Shown: positions 26,101 to 34,140 of the stretch, piece after piece | Layout: each line of letters opens with the position of its first letter | How positions within the stretch are numbered: the first letter of the stretch is position 1 | NCBI GenBank assembly: GCA_021155195.1 | Contig: JAJNPV010000042.1 | Coordinates: 62,001-126,000, forward strand | Source: Ohtaekwangia sp. | GTDB lineage: Bacteria > Bacteroidota > Bacteroidia > Cytophagales > Cyclobacteriaceae | Length of the DNA stretch: 64,000 nt | Direction: 5' to 3' | The notes under the pieces: model-generated | Seen by the model: only the letters and a program-made list of their open reading frames with translations | The model's database searches: none | Told to the model about the DNA's origin: nothing | Position numbers and translations under genes: made by a program

Positions 26101-27408
26101 TACATTATATTTTTCTGCAAACTTGAGCAGTGTTTCATTTACGCGATCTTCTTCCCGTGTATCGTGGCGATTCAATTCAATATAAAAGTCGGCACCAAAT
26201 AAAGTATGCCACCATACAAACACTTCCTCAGCCTGTTTTTCACCAACGTTCAAAATGAGGTAAGGGATCTCGCTGTTTAATCCACCTGTGGTAGCGATTA
26301 AGCCTTCCCTATATTGTTTAACAAGTTCTTTATCGATGCGTGGATAAATTCCGTATAGGCCTTCTATAAAACCCAATGAACTTAGCTTGGCTAAATTTTG
26401 ATAACCCGCCTTATTCTTGGCCAGCAGCACTTGATTAAACCGTTTGTCGGGATTGTCTTTTGTGAACTTGAGCTTTTTTCGCTCATCGGAAATATAAACC
26501 TCGCACCCAACAATTGGTTTTATAGAATGTTTAAGTGCTTCACTTACAAACTTGAACGCTCCATACATGTTGCCAAAATCAGTAAGGGCTACTGCAGGCA
26601 TGTTCTGCGATTTAGCTTTGGCAATAATGTCATTTACATTAGGCACTGCTTGCAGTACTGAGAACTGCGAATGAAGATGAAGGTGACAAAAGGGTTTATC
26701 AGCTAACTCTGTATTAACAGAGCCAGTATTATAGTTTGCACCTTTTTTCTTTTCCCGTTTAGCTGAATTGCCAGATTCCAGATTGGGTTCCTCGTATTCA
26801 ATTTCATCAACAGGTGTTGAATCAAAAGGCTTGGTTACTCTTTTGGTAATAAGTCCAAAGAAAGATCGTGCCGTGGCAGCTACATCATAGGAAGCATCAT
26901 GGGCATCCCCAAAAGCATAACCGAAAAGTATTTCATGTAGCTCTGTAAGACGGGGCATTTTTAGTCTGCCACCAATTCCTCCTGTTAATTGGCAAAATTC
27001 AGTGGCTGCAATACCAGTATCTAATTTTTGAAGGGAAAGAAAATGAACTGTGTCTAACGACTGCCGAATAAATTCTGCACCTATAATATTGATGTCAAAC
27101 TCAATATTGTGACCTACCAACAATTTTGTGCTTTCCAGGTCCTTATTAAATATAGAAAGTACTTTTTTTAAGTCTTGACCTTCCTCTAATGCTCTCTTGG
27201 TCGAAATACCATGAACCTGCTCCGACTTAAAGGGAATGTCAAATCCATCCGGCTTTATTATATAATTATGTTGCGATAGAAGTTTGCCAGAGTTGTCATG
27301 AAGTTGCCAGGCAATTTGTACAAGCCGAGGCCAATTGTCGAGGTCAGTAATTGGGGCAGTCTTATTGTGCGGAAGCCCAGTGGTTTCCGTATCGAAAATC
27401 AAATACAT
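23104..27408 (-). CDS. dnaE: DNA polymerase III alpha subunit with fused N-terminal DEDDh exonuclease
   Basis: The 1434-residue protein joins a proofreading exonuclease to a DnaE-type replicative polymerase. Residues 1-~190 carry all DEDDh residues: 'FDTET' (Asp6, Glu8), 'GHNIEFD' (Asp105) and 'HDASYD' (His170, Asp175). A Lys/Glu-rich linker (~195-237) follows. The PHP domain starts at 'HLHLHSQFS' (His242-His246). The palm carries the catalytic 'LPDIDIDFDDEGRD', and 'GRGSAAGS' and 'CAEGVIIT'-like words follow the DnaE rather than PolC pattern. After the fingers come helix-hairpin-helix and OB ('ISGHPLDNFKFEMD', 'LGGIVSSVEHRMTKTGRPFGKL') domains. In PolC the exonuclease is inserted inside PHP, so this is a different fusion. 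Confidence 0.95.
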   Translation of the reverse strand: MYLIFDTETTGLPHNKTAPITDLDNWPRLVQIAWQLHDNSGKLLSQHNYIIKPDGFDIPFKSEQVHGISTKRALEEGQDLKKVLSIFNKDLESTKLLVGHNIEFDINIIGAEFIRQSLDTVHFLSLQKLDTGIAATEFCQLTGGIGGRLKMPRLTELHEILFGYAFGDAHDASYDVAATARSFFGLITKRVTKPFDSTPVDEIEYEEPNLESGNSAKREKKKGANYNTGSVNTELADKPFCHLHLHSQFSVLQAVPNVNDIIAKAKSQNMPAVALTDFGNMYGAFKFVSEALKHSIKPIVGCEVYISDERKKLKFTKDNPDKRFNQVLLAKNKAGYQNLAKLSSLGFIEGLYGIYPRIDKELVKQYREGLIATTGGLNSEIPYLILNVGEKQAEEVFVWWHTLFGADFYIELNRHDTREEDRVNETLLKFAEKYNVKYFAANECFYIEKEESNAHDVLLCIKEGEFQSTPIGSGRGTRYGLPNSNFYFKSQEEMKSLFSDLPEAIETVSEIINKIETYELKQNVMLPKFEIPKDFSTEDDYLKHLTYEGAKRRYPELTPEIKERLEFELATIKHTGYPGYFLIVQDFTGKAREMGVSVGPGRGSAAGSAVAYCIGITNVDPIAYDLLFERFLNPDRVSLPDIDIDFDDEGRDKVLRYVIEKYGHSQVAQIITYGTMAAKSSIRDCARVMELPLAEANSMAKMIPERPGTTLAKAFEEVKELSEIKKGSDLKAQVIKQAIVLEGSLRNTGTHACGVIITPDELTKLVPVSTARDSDMLVTQFDNSVVESAGMLKMDFLGLTTLSIMKTAIRNIKKRKGIEIDIDKIPLDDLTTYQLYQRGDTTGTFQFESDGMQNYLRSLKPDKFEDLIAMNALYRPGPMEYIPAFIARKNGREPIKYDLPEMEEYLKDTYGITVYQEQVMLLSQKLANFSKGDADVLRKAMGKKQKEVLDKMKDKFIAGCKTNGHDERVAEKVWKDWEAFAQYAFNKSHSTCYSLVAYQTAYLKANYPADYMAAILTHSQSNLDNVTYFIEDCRKQGIEVLGPHVNESGVHFEVNNQGQVRFGLGAIKGAGEAAVESIIIERDSHGPYKDIFDFAKRLSQKAVNKKTFECLALSGAFDCFTEYHRRQYMSAKDGDLSLTEKVIRYSSKMHQEEQSAQASLFGESTGTQMPAPKIEPLEPFSEIEKLHFEKEVVGVYISGHPLDNFKFEMDTFCTTALTTLTDFDALEGKECKLGGIVSSVEHRMTKTGRPFGKLVMEDYSGKFEFMLWSDEYLKFKSFLMPGLFLFVEGAVVRKAWGDQSLEFKIRNIDLLNELASKRVQGLALRLSVDSVSSNLVDKLGKLCKKNKGNSNLTFYLRDEEEGIQTELLSREFRIKVNNEFIRELKKVAEVGVVTDKSETRWLTESITKPPSSEKEEIGTNSPTFVLDTLEYEIQ

Positions 27409-27597
27409 GTAAAAAGATCAATCAGTGGTTGACGGTAAATTTAAGGCTATTACCGAAGCAACCCAACCATCCCATTATGGGAAGATAATAAACAATCCGG
27501 TACGGATTCACAAGTGGACTACCTGTAATTTATTGATTATCAAATTACTAATTAAATGGATCGCCAGTTGGAATAATCATCCTATAATTAACCAACT

Positions 27598-27708
27598 ATG
27601 AAAAACTTGTTGAAAAAATTAATTGCTGTAGTATCACGCGAATGGTTCTTGATAACCATGATACTCGTAATTTCTTTGCTACTCGTTTTATTCAGTCAAT
27701 TCAATTAG
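27598..27708 (+). CDS. putative 36-residue single-helix membrane protein
   Basis: ATG 27598 to TAG 27708 encodes a lysine-rich start (MKNLLKKL) followed by one strongly hydrophobic helix (about residues 17-33, 'FLITMILVISLLLVLF'), the profile of real small membrane proteins rather than random translation. No homologue is known to me. It lies alone in the 497-bp gap between dnaE and sdhC, 197 bp before sdhC on the same strand. I see nothing else supportable in 27409-27597 or 27709-27905. Confidence 0.4.
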   Translation: MKNLLKKLIAVVSREWFLITMILVISLLLVLFSQFN

Positions 27709-27905
27709 GATAACTGGCAGCTCAACCAATCTTGAAGCAGTTTAAAATCTACCAATCAATTGTTTGGTATGGCTTTGAGAAGTATTTTTGATTCTGTTCA
27801 AATACACTCAACCTAAACTATGAAATGGCCGTTGGCAAAACTTGCTTTTATTAGGAATACTAATTCGGCCATTCCATGTGACCTAAAAAAAATAAACATT
27901 AACAC

Positions 27906-28580
27906 ATGAAATGGTTTCTTGATCTTTTTTCAAGTTCGCTTGGAAGAAAAATTGTAATGGCCTTAACGGGAATTTTCCTGATTCTGTTTTTGGCCGTTCA
28001 CCTAACGGGTAACTTGCAGTTGCTTAAAGATGATGGTGGTAAAGCCTTCAATACCTATGCAGAGTTCATGGGCAATAATCCCTTGATTCAAATTATCTCG
28101 AAAGGAAACTTTGCATTTATTATCATACACATAGTTTGGGCGTTGATGCTTACCATCCGCAACAGGGCGGCTCGAGGCTCGGTGGGGTATTCACAACCTA
28201 ATAAAAAATCGATTTGGGCATCGCGTAACATGGGTATCTTAGGAACAATTATTTTAGTATTCCTGGTAATGCATATCCGTCATTTCTATGCCGAGGCTCA
28301 TTTTGGAAGTTTACCCACTCAAATGTATGATGGCCACGAGGCAAAGGATCTTTATGGTCAAGTAGTGTTCTGGTTTCATAAAGATTGGTATGTAGCGCTT
28401 TATGTATTCAGTATGATTGCGCTTGGGTTTCACTTATGGCATGGCTTTGCAAGCGCATTTCAAACACTTGGTTTAAACCATCTGAAGTATAATCCTGTTA
28501 TTAATTTCGTTGGGAAAGCTTATGCAATACTGGTGCCTGCCGGATTTGCATTAATTCCTATATGGATGTTTTTTGCTTAA
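27906..28580 (+). CDS. sdhC: succinate dehydrogenase cytochrome b subunit
   Basis: The 224-residue membrane protein has five predicted helices and belongs to the single-chain, diheme cytochrome b type used by Bacteroidota and Wolinella-like fumarate reductase/succinate dehydrogenase. Helix-borne histidines for heme appear in 'LFLAVHLTGNL', 'AFIIIHIVWAL', 'LVMHIRHFY' and 'FHLWHGFASAF'. It anchors SdhAB and passes electrons to menaquinone. First gene of sdhCAB, 40 bp before sdhA. Confidence 0.93.
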   Translation: MKWFLDLFSSSLGRKIVMALTGIFLILFLAVHLTGNLQLLKDDGGKAFNTYAEFMGNNPLIQIISKGNFAFIIIHIVWALMLTIRNRAARGSVGYSQPNKKSIWASRNMGILGTIILVFLVMHIRHFYAEAHFGSLPTQMYDGHEAKDLYGQVVFWFHKDWYVALYVFSMIALGFHLWHGFASAFQTLGLNHLKYNPVINFVGKAYAILVPAGFALIPIWMFFA

Positions 28581-28620
28581 TCTATTTAGAAGAAATTGTA
28601 AAAAATCTTAATCAAAGATT

Positions 28621-30543
28621 ATGAAGCTCGATTCAAAAGTTCCGGAAGGGGAACTATCGCAGAAGTGGACCAAACATAAATTCAATCTTAAATTGGTAAA
28701 CCCAGCCAATAAAAGAAAGTACGAAGTAATTGTTGTGGGTACCGGGTTAGCGGGTGCATCCGCAGCAGCGTCTCTGGCTGAGCTAGGCTATAATGTAAAG
28801 TCATTTTGTTTTCAGGATAGTCCACGCAGGGCTCATAGTATTGCAGCTCAAGGTGGTATCAATGCTGCAAAAAATTATCAAAATGATGGCGATAGTGTTT
28901 TCAGACTTTTCTACGATACCGTTAAAGGGGGTGACTATCGTTCGCGTGAAGCAAACGTTCACAGATTAGCGGAGTCAAGTGTAAGTATTATAGATCAGTG
29001 TGTTGCGCAAGGGGTTCCTTTTGCAAGGGAATATGGTGGCCTGTTGGCAAATCGTTCTTTTGGCGGGGCACAGGTATCAAGAACATTTTATGCTCGGGGT
29101 CAAACAGGTCAGCAGTTGTTATTAGGTGCTTACGGAGCACTTAACCGGCAGATTGCTAATGGAAAGGTGAAAATGTACAATCGGAGTGAGATGCTGGATC
29201 TTGTTGTGGTTGACGGAAAAGCACGGGGTATTGTAACACGCGATTTGATTACAGGAAAAATTGAGGCTCACAGTGCACACGCTGTTCTTTTATGTACAGG
29301 TGGATATGGAAACGTTTTCTTCCTTTCAACCAACGCAAAAGGTTCGAACGTAACGGCTGCATGGCGTGCCCATAAGAAAGGAGCTTTCTTTGGCAATCCT
29401 TGCTTTACTCAAATTCATCCAACTTGTATCCCGGTTTCGGGCGATCATCAATCTAAGCTTACGCTGATGTCTGAGTCCCTTCGGAATGACGGTCGGGTAT
29501 GGGTTCCTAAAAAAGCAATGCCGGGTCTTAAATCGAAAGACGCGATGAGTCTTCCAGAATCAGAAAGAGACTATTTCTTAGAAAGAAAGTATCCGTCTTT
29601 CGGAAATCTGGTGCCTCGCGATGTTGCCTCGCGAAATGCAAAACAAGTATGTGATGAAGGGCGGGGTGTAGGTTCTGGCTTAGCAGTGTTCCTCGATTTT
29701 ACTGATGCGATTAAGCGCGATGGAGAAGACCAGATTCGCGCCAAGTATGGTAACCTCTTTGATATGTATCAGCAGATTACCGGTGAAAATCCTTACAAAG
29801 GACCGATGATGATTTACCCGGCTGTCCATTACACAATGGGTGGCTTGTGGGTGGATTATAATTTGATGACGACAGTACCCGGTTTGTATGCATTGGGCGA
29901 AGCCAATTTCTCTGATCATGGTGCAAACCGATTGGGCGCCAGTGCACTGATGCAAGGGTTAGCCGATGGATATTTTGTAATTCCATATACCATTGGAGAT
30001 TACCTCGCCAATATTGGATGGAAAGATAAAATTGGAACGGATCACCCGGCCTTCAAAGAATCAATTGATGCCGTGAACGACCGGGTAAATAAACTACTTA
30101 GTATCAAAGGCAAGAAAACAGTTGATGAATTTCATCGTTCCCTCGGGCTTACTATGTGGGAGTACTGCGGTATGTCGCGGTCGGAGGAAGGTTTAAAGAA
30201 GGCAAAGAAAATAATTCAGGATTTGAAGACTGAATTTTGGACGAATGTAAATGTACTGGGCTCAGCTAATGAGTTGAATCAGGAATTAGAAAAAGCAGGT
30301 CGTGTTGCTGACTTTATAGAACTAGGAGAGTTGATGGTAGATGATGCATTAAATCGTTCTGAATCGTGCGGAGGTCATTTCCGCGAAGAATCTCAAACAC
30401 CAGAAGGTGAGGCCTTGCGAAAGGATGATGAGTTTGCCTATGTAGCCGCCTGGGAGTTTCGAGGCGAAAACCAACCTGAAGAACTTCATAAAGAAGAATT
30501 GAAATTTGAAAATGTAAAACTTACTCAACGTAGCTATAAATAA
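28621..30543 (+). CDS. sdhA: succinate dehydrogenase/fumarate reductase flavoprotein subunit
   Basis: The 640-residue flavoprotein oxidises succinate to fumarate. It has the FAD dinucleotide loop 'VVGTGLAGASAAASLAELG', the 'RRAHSIAAQGGINAA' segment with the His used for covalent FAD attachment in the family, 'QIHPTCIP' and 'GEANFSDHGANRLGASALMQG'. The C-terminal helical domain ends 'EELKFENVKLTQRSYK'. Lies between sdhC and sdhB with one base to sdhB. Confidence 0.96.
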   Translation: MKLDSKVPEGELSQKWTKHKFNLKLVNPANKRKYEVIVVGTGLAGASAAASLAELGYNVKSFCFQDSPRRAHSIAAQGGINAAKNYQNDGDSVFRLFYDTVKGGDYRSREANVHRLAESSVSIIDQCVAQGVPFAREYGGLLANRSFGGAQVSRTFYARGQTGQQLLLGAYGALNRQIANGKVKMYNRSEMLDLVVVDGKARGIVTRDLITGKIEAHSAHAVLLCTGGYGNVFFLSTNAKGSNVTAAWRAHKKGAFFGNPCFTQIHPTCIPVSGDHQSKLTLMSESLRNDGRVWVPKKAMPGLKSKDAMSLPESERDYFLERKYPSFGNLVPRDVASRNAKQVCDEGRGVGSGLAVFLDFTDAIKRDGEDQIRAKYGNLFDMYQQITGENPYKGPMMIYPAVHYTMGGLWVDYNLMTTVPGLYALGEANFSDHGANRLGASALMQGLADGYFVIPYTIGDYLANIGWKDKIGTDHPAFKESIDAVNDRVNKLLSIKGKKTVDEFHRSLGLTMWEYCGMSRSEEGLKKAKKIIQDLKTEFWTNVNVLGSANELNQELEKAGRVADFIELGELMVDDALNRSESCGGHFREESQTPEGEALRKDDEFAYVAAWEFRGENQPEELHKEELKFENVKLTQRSYK

Positions 30544-30544
30544 T

Positions 30545-31315
30545 ATGAAGATTACGTTAAAAGTCTGGAGACAGAAAGATCAAAAGAGCAAGGGAGCTTT
30601 TAAAACTTATCAGCATGATCACGTGTCGGAAGACATGTCATTTTTAGAAATGATTGATGTGTTGAATGAGGAGTTGATTAAAAAGAATGAAGACCCCATC
30701 GCTTTTGATCATGATTGCCGCGAAGGCATTTGTGGAATGTGTAGCTTGTACATCAATGGCCATCCTCACGGGCCAGTTCAAACAACTACATGTCAGCTTC
30801 ACATGCGCTCGTTTAAAGATGGACAAACCATCACGGTGGAGCCTTGGCGTGCAAAGGCATTTCCGGTAGTAAAAGATTTAGTAGTGGACAGAGCTGCCTT
30901 TGATCGTATTCAACAGGCGGGTGGCTATATAAATGTGAACACCGGTGGTGTTCCTGATGCAAATGAAATTCCAATTCCGAAGAAGAAGGCCGATGAAGCC
31001 TTTGATGCGGCTACGTGTATTGGGTGTGGAGCTTGCGTGGCAGCCTGCAAAAATGCATCGGCTATGTTGTTTGTGAGTGCAAAGGTTTCGCAGTTTGCAT
31101 TATTGCCACAAGGTCAAGTAGAGCGTAAGGAGCGGGCCGAAAAAATGGTAGCTCAAATGGATGCCGAAGGGTTTGGTTCATGCACCAATACGTATGCATG
31201 CGAAGCGGAATGCCCTAAGGGAATTAAAGTGGCTAACATTGCACGTATGAACCGTGAATATTTAGGGGCCATGATGACATCCTATGAGATTGAAACGGAT
31301 GGTGGTGGCGATTGA
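30545..31315 (+). CDS. sdhB: succinate dehydrogenase/fumarate reductase iron-sulfur subunit
   Basis: The 256-residue protein has the [2Fe-2S] ligands in 'CREGICGMCSLYINGH...TTTCQL' and two ferredoxin-like sets, 'CIGCGACVAACKN' and 'CTNTYACEAECPKGI', for the [4Fe-4S] and [3Fe-4S] clusters. It carries electrons from the flavin to the SdhC hemes. Last gene of the operon, followed by a strong terminator. Confidence 0.96.
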   Translation: MKITLKVWRQKDQKSKGAFKTYQHDHVSEDMSFLEMIDVLNEELIKKNEDPIAFDHDCREGICGMCSLYINGHPHGPVQTTTCQLHMRSFKDGQTITVEPWRAKAFPVVKDLVVDRAAFDRIQQAGGYINVNTGGVPDANEIPIPKKKADEAFDAATCIGCGACVAACKNASAMLFVSAKVSQFALLPQGQVERKERAEKMVAQMDAEGFGSCTNTYACEAECPKGIKVANIARMNREYLGAMMTSYEIETDGGGD

Positions 31316-31338
31316 TCCTACATTATCTCATAAAAATA

Positions 31339-31364
31339 AAACCCGACAATTGCCGGGTTTTTTT
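31339..31364 (+). terminator. terminator of sdhCAB
   Basis: AAACCCG (31339-31345) pairs with CGGGTTT (31354-31360) around an 8-base loop and runs into a seven-base T-tract. Confidence 0.8.
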
Positions 31365-31381
31365 ATGCCTTAAATGTTATG

Positions 31382-31888
31382 CTACTCACTCTTACAAACT
31401 CCCAGCGTAGCCCTTCCCGATGAAGTAGCTTTTACTGCCGATTCACCAATGTTGCCACCCGCTAGAATAATGTCACGCTCGGCACCTGTGTCAGATAGAT
31501 GCACTTTTAAACAAGCTTCTAATTTTACCAACTCAATATAAGAGATTGAAGTTTCATTTGCCAATTGAGTCAACGTTGTTTCGCTTATCCCCGTTTTTGA
31601 ATTTACCGGACTTAGCAAGGCAGCTACATCAGCTCCCGGAGTAGTAATATTGCCTAAATGTAAGTGCACAGGTAATTTCGAATCACCGGAAGTACCCGAA
31701 AGTGAGACCAGTACCGTGGATGAACCGTCCCTGCGCTCTTTGATTGTTGCTGTTCCTGAAACACTGTATTGAGATCCTGACTGAAGGGAATAGGTAATTT
31801 CGTTTCCTGTAAAGTCACTTATGCTTTCACTTTCCTGACAGGAAACCCAAATCATTCCGCACAATACTATTGCAATAAGCTTTTTCAT
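31382..31888 (-). CDS. lipoprotein, possibly CHRD-like
   Basis: The 168-residue protein has a type II signal peptide with lipobox 'IWVSC' (Cys about residue 17). The mature part is Ser/Thr/Gly-rich and beta-predicted. 'SGTSGDSKLPVHLHLGNITTPGADVAALLSP' resembles the His-x-His-x-Gly core of CHRD domains, an extracellular fold of unknown chemistry, but the match is partial. Convergent with sdhB. Confidence 0.6.
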   Translation of the reverse strand: MKKLIAIVLCGMIWVSCQESESISDFTGNEITYSLQSGSQYSVSGTATIKERRDGSSTVLVSLSGTSGDSKLPVHLHLGNITTPGADVAALLSPVNSKTGISETTLTQLANETSISYIELVKLEACLKVHLSDTGAERDIILAGGNIGESAVKATSSGRATLGVCKSE

Positions 31889-31976
31889 AACCCCTATTTT
31901 GATATTAAAGATAGAAAATTTGATGGAAAGTTAGATTTCTTGACCCTTGTTCCGACATTAGATTTACTTTGAATCC

Positions 31977-32004
31977 TTGAATTGGCATGGATATGGTATA
32001 TTCG
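31977..32004 (+). promoter_or_regulatory. putative promoter of the LPP20-like lipoprotein gene
   Basis: TTG 31977-31979 and TATATTCG 31997-32004 are 17 bp apart, a good Bacteroidota -33/-7 pair. It places the transcript start near 32011 and so favours the GTG start at 32034 over upstream TTG codons. Confidence 0.45.
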
Positions 32005-32033
32005 TAGCAACGAAACTAAGTGGCTTTAATTCT

Positions 32034-33410
32034 GTGAAAAGACTATTTTTTGTTGCTATAATTTTGGGTGCTTGCAGCCCCTCTGTCACAAATTCTTCTC
32101 TTAAGTCGAATTTACAAAACCCCAAACCCGAATGGCTATCAGCCAAACCTGTTCAATCCAGCTATTATATTGGTATTGGTCATAGCACCAAGGATGGTAC
32201 AAATAATTATGTGCAATCAGCGAAAAATAGTGCCCTTGAAGACCTGGTTTCAGAGATCAAAGTAAATATTTCCTCTACTTCGGTACTCAGCCAAATCGAT
32301 GCTAATAAAGAGTTTCAGGAAAAATATGAACAAATTATCCAAACTACTGTAGCGGATGAAATTCAGGAGTATGAGCAAATGGATACCTGGGAAGATACTC
32401 AAAATTATTGGGTGTATTACCGACTTTCCAAACAGCGCTATAAGGAAATTAAGGATAAGCAAAAGCGTGATGCGGTTTCCCTTGGGTTAGATTTTTTCAC
32501 CAAGGCCAAGAGTGCTGATCGAAGCGGAGATCTTGTTTTAGCGCTTGGATTTTATTATCAAGGATTTCGTGCAGTTGAAAAATACCTGGCTGATCCAATC
32601 CGCCTTGAGTTTGAGGGTAAAGAAATTCTGTTATCCAATGAAATAATTGCCAGCATGCAATTGATTTTAGATAAAATAGAGTTGTCTGTTACCCCGAAAG
32701 AGATTGTGCTGAACAGAAGGGTAGCGCAAAACGACATGACTGTAATTGCCAGGGCGGTTGATAAAAATTCACGTAAGTCAATTGCCGATTTACCATTAGC
32801 TGCCGCGTTTGAAAAAGGAGCGGGGGATGTGTATCCAACTTATAAAACAGATGTAGCTGGGCAAGCTAAAATTTTACTTACTAAAATTAGCTCGCGCGAT
32901 TTAGAACAAACGGTAGCTGTAAAGGTTGATATGTTGAGTTTTGCAGGTAATGGTGGAGGCGATATTTACTCGTTAATAGCTGGGAAGATGGTTGTTCCAA
33001 AAGCAACTATTCTAATGAAAGTTCACAGACCCTTGGTTTATATCGCAGCTAGCGAGAAAAGTTTAGGGGTAGATAAATCAAATCAGCAATTAACTAATCG
33101 AATCAAAAATTTTCTGGCTACCTCAGGTTTTGAATTTACAGATGATAAGAATAAGGCCGAGCTTTCGCTGGATGTAAATGCTAATTCTGAAAAGGGAACT
33201 GTATCGGGTAGTATTTATATTACTTATGTTACTGCTTTAATTCGAGTATCAACAGCCAGCGATAATAAAGAAATCTATGCAACTACCTTGGATCGCGTTA
33301 AGGGATTCAGCCTTGACTTTGAACGATCAAGCCAGGAAGCTTATAATAAGTCGGTAGAAATTTTAGATAAAGAAAAACTTCCAGAACTTTTAAACGCTAT
33401 TTTGCAATAA
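32034..33410 (+). CDS. LPP20-family lipoprotein
   Basis: Starting at GTG 32034 gives 458 residues and a proper lipoprotein signal (VKRLFFVAIILGAC, Cys14). The upstream TTG at 31977 would add 19 residues and sits in the predicted promoter. Residues ~20-140 match the LPP20 domain: 'PEWLSAKPVQSSYYIGIGHSTKD', a long helix of alternating Ala/Glu, and 'YWVYYRLSKQRYKE'. The rest may hold beta-sandwich modules ('KEIVLNRRVAQNDMTVIARAVD'). LPP20 proteins are surface or periplasmic lipoproteins of unknown mechanism. Next gene has the same domain. Confidence 0.72.
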   Translation: MKRLFFVAIILGACSPSVTNSSLKSNLQNPKPEWLSAKPVQSSYYIGIGHSTKDGTNNYVQSAKNSALEDLVSEIKVNISSTSVLSQIDANKEFQEKYEQIIQTTVADEIQEYEQMDTWEDTQNYWVYYRLSKQRYKEIKDKQKRDAVSLGLDFFTKAKSADRSGDLVLALGFYYQGFRAVEKYLADPIRLEFEGKEILLSNEIIASMQLILDKIELSVTPKEIVLNRRVAQNDMTVIARAVDKNSRKSIADLPLAAAFEKGAGDVYPTYKTDVAGQAKILLTKISSRDLEQTVAVKVDMLSFAGNGGGDIYSLIAGKMVVPKATILMKVHRPLVYIAASEKSLGVDKSNQQLTNRIKNFLATSGFEFTDDKNKAELSLDVNANSEKGTVSGSIYITYVTALIRVSTASDNKEIYATTLDRVKGFSLDFERSSQEAYNKSVEILDKEKLPELLNAILQ

Positions 33411-33525
33411 TTATGTGGGTTTTCAATCATTTTAAGCACATTTTAAAGCTCCTTAAATTCTCTGTTTTAGAGAGTGGCCTGTTAATTGCATTATCGTAAA
33501 TTGCATAACCAAATTCCAAATTGAT

Positions 33526-34089
33526 ATGAAAAAGTTAAATTATGTTTCCCTGTTAGTACTAGTTGCTGTTGCAATACTTGCAGGTTGTAAGGGTAAGGAG
33601 AAAATTCCGGCAGGTGAAAAAGAAGTTATCGTTCCTTGTTCGGGTTCCGATTATTTCACTACTGCAAAAGCGTTCCGTGCAAATTCAATTGGCGAAAGTC
33701 AGGATCAAGTAACTTCTAAAAAGAAAGCACTTACCAATGCCCGTAACGAACTGGCTCAGGCTATCAACACAACTGTAAAAACAGTTACTGATAACTACGT
33801 GAATTCTCGTGAGTTTAATAATAAAGAAGAAGTTGAAGAGCGCTTTGAGAGCTTAAACCGTGAGGTGGTAAACCAAACGCTTTCTGGTATCCGCACGCTT
33901 TGCGAAAAGCTTGTAAAGACTGATCAAGGTACTTATAAGACATACGTAGCCATTGAACTTTCTGCTGAAGAATTAGTATCAAAATATAACGAACGCCTTT
34001 CAAAGGATGAACGTCTTAAAATCGATTATGATTATGAGAAGTTCAAAGAGACCTTTGAAAAAGAAATGGAAAAAATGGGAAACAATTAA
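33526..34089 (+). CDS. small LPP20-like lipoprotein
   Basis: The 187-residue lipoprotein (lipobox 'ILAGC', Cys about residue 22) has the pattern of a minimal LPP20 domain: 'DYFTTAKAFRANSIGESQDQ' followed by a long helix ('KKALTNARNELAQAINTTVK') and 'GTYKTYVAIELSAEELVSKYNERL'. It looks like a single-domain relative of its upstream neighbour, 115 bp away. Ends at a strong terminator. Confidence 0.7.
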   Translation: MKKLNYVSLLVLVAVAILAGCKGKEKIPAGEKEVIVPCSGSDYFTTAKAFRANSIGESQDQVTSKKKALTNARNELAQAINTTVKTVTDNYVNSREFNNKEEVEERFESLNREVVNQTLSGIRTLCEKLVKTDQGTYKTYVAIELSAEELVSKYNERLSKDERLKIDYDYEKFKETFEKEMEKMGNN

Positions 34090-34110
34090 TTCTCACAAAC
34101 TAACTAAACG

Positions 34111-34140
34111 ATCCCGGTCTAACAAGGTCGGGATTTTTTT
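34111..34140 (+). terminator. terminator abutting the next start codon
   Basis: ATCCCGGTC (34111-34119) pairs with GGTCGGGAT (34126-34134, two G-T wobbles) and runs into seven Ts ending at 34140, one base before the DUF3052 ATG. Confidence 0.75.
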
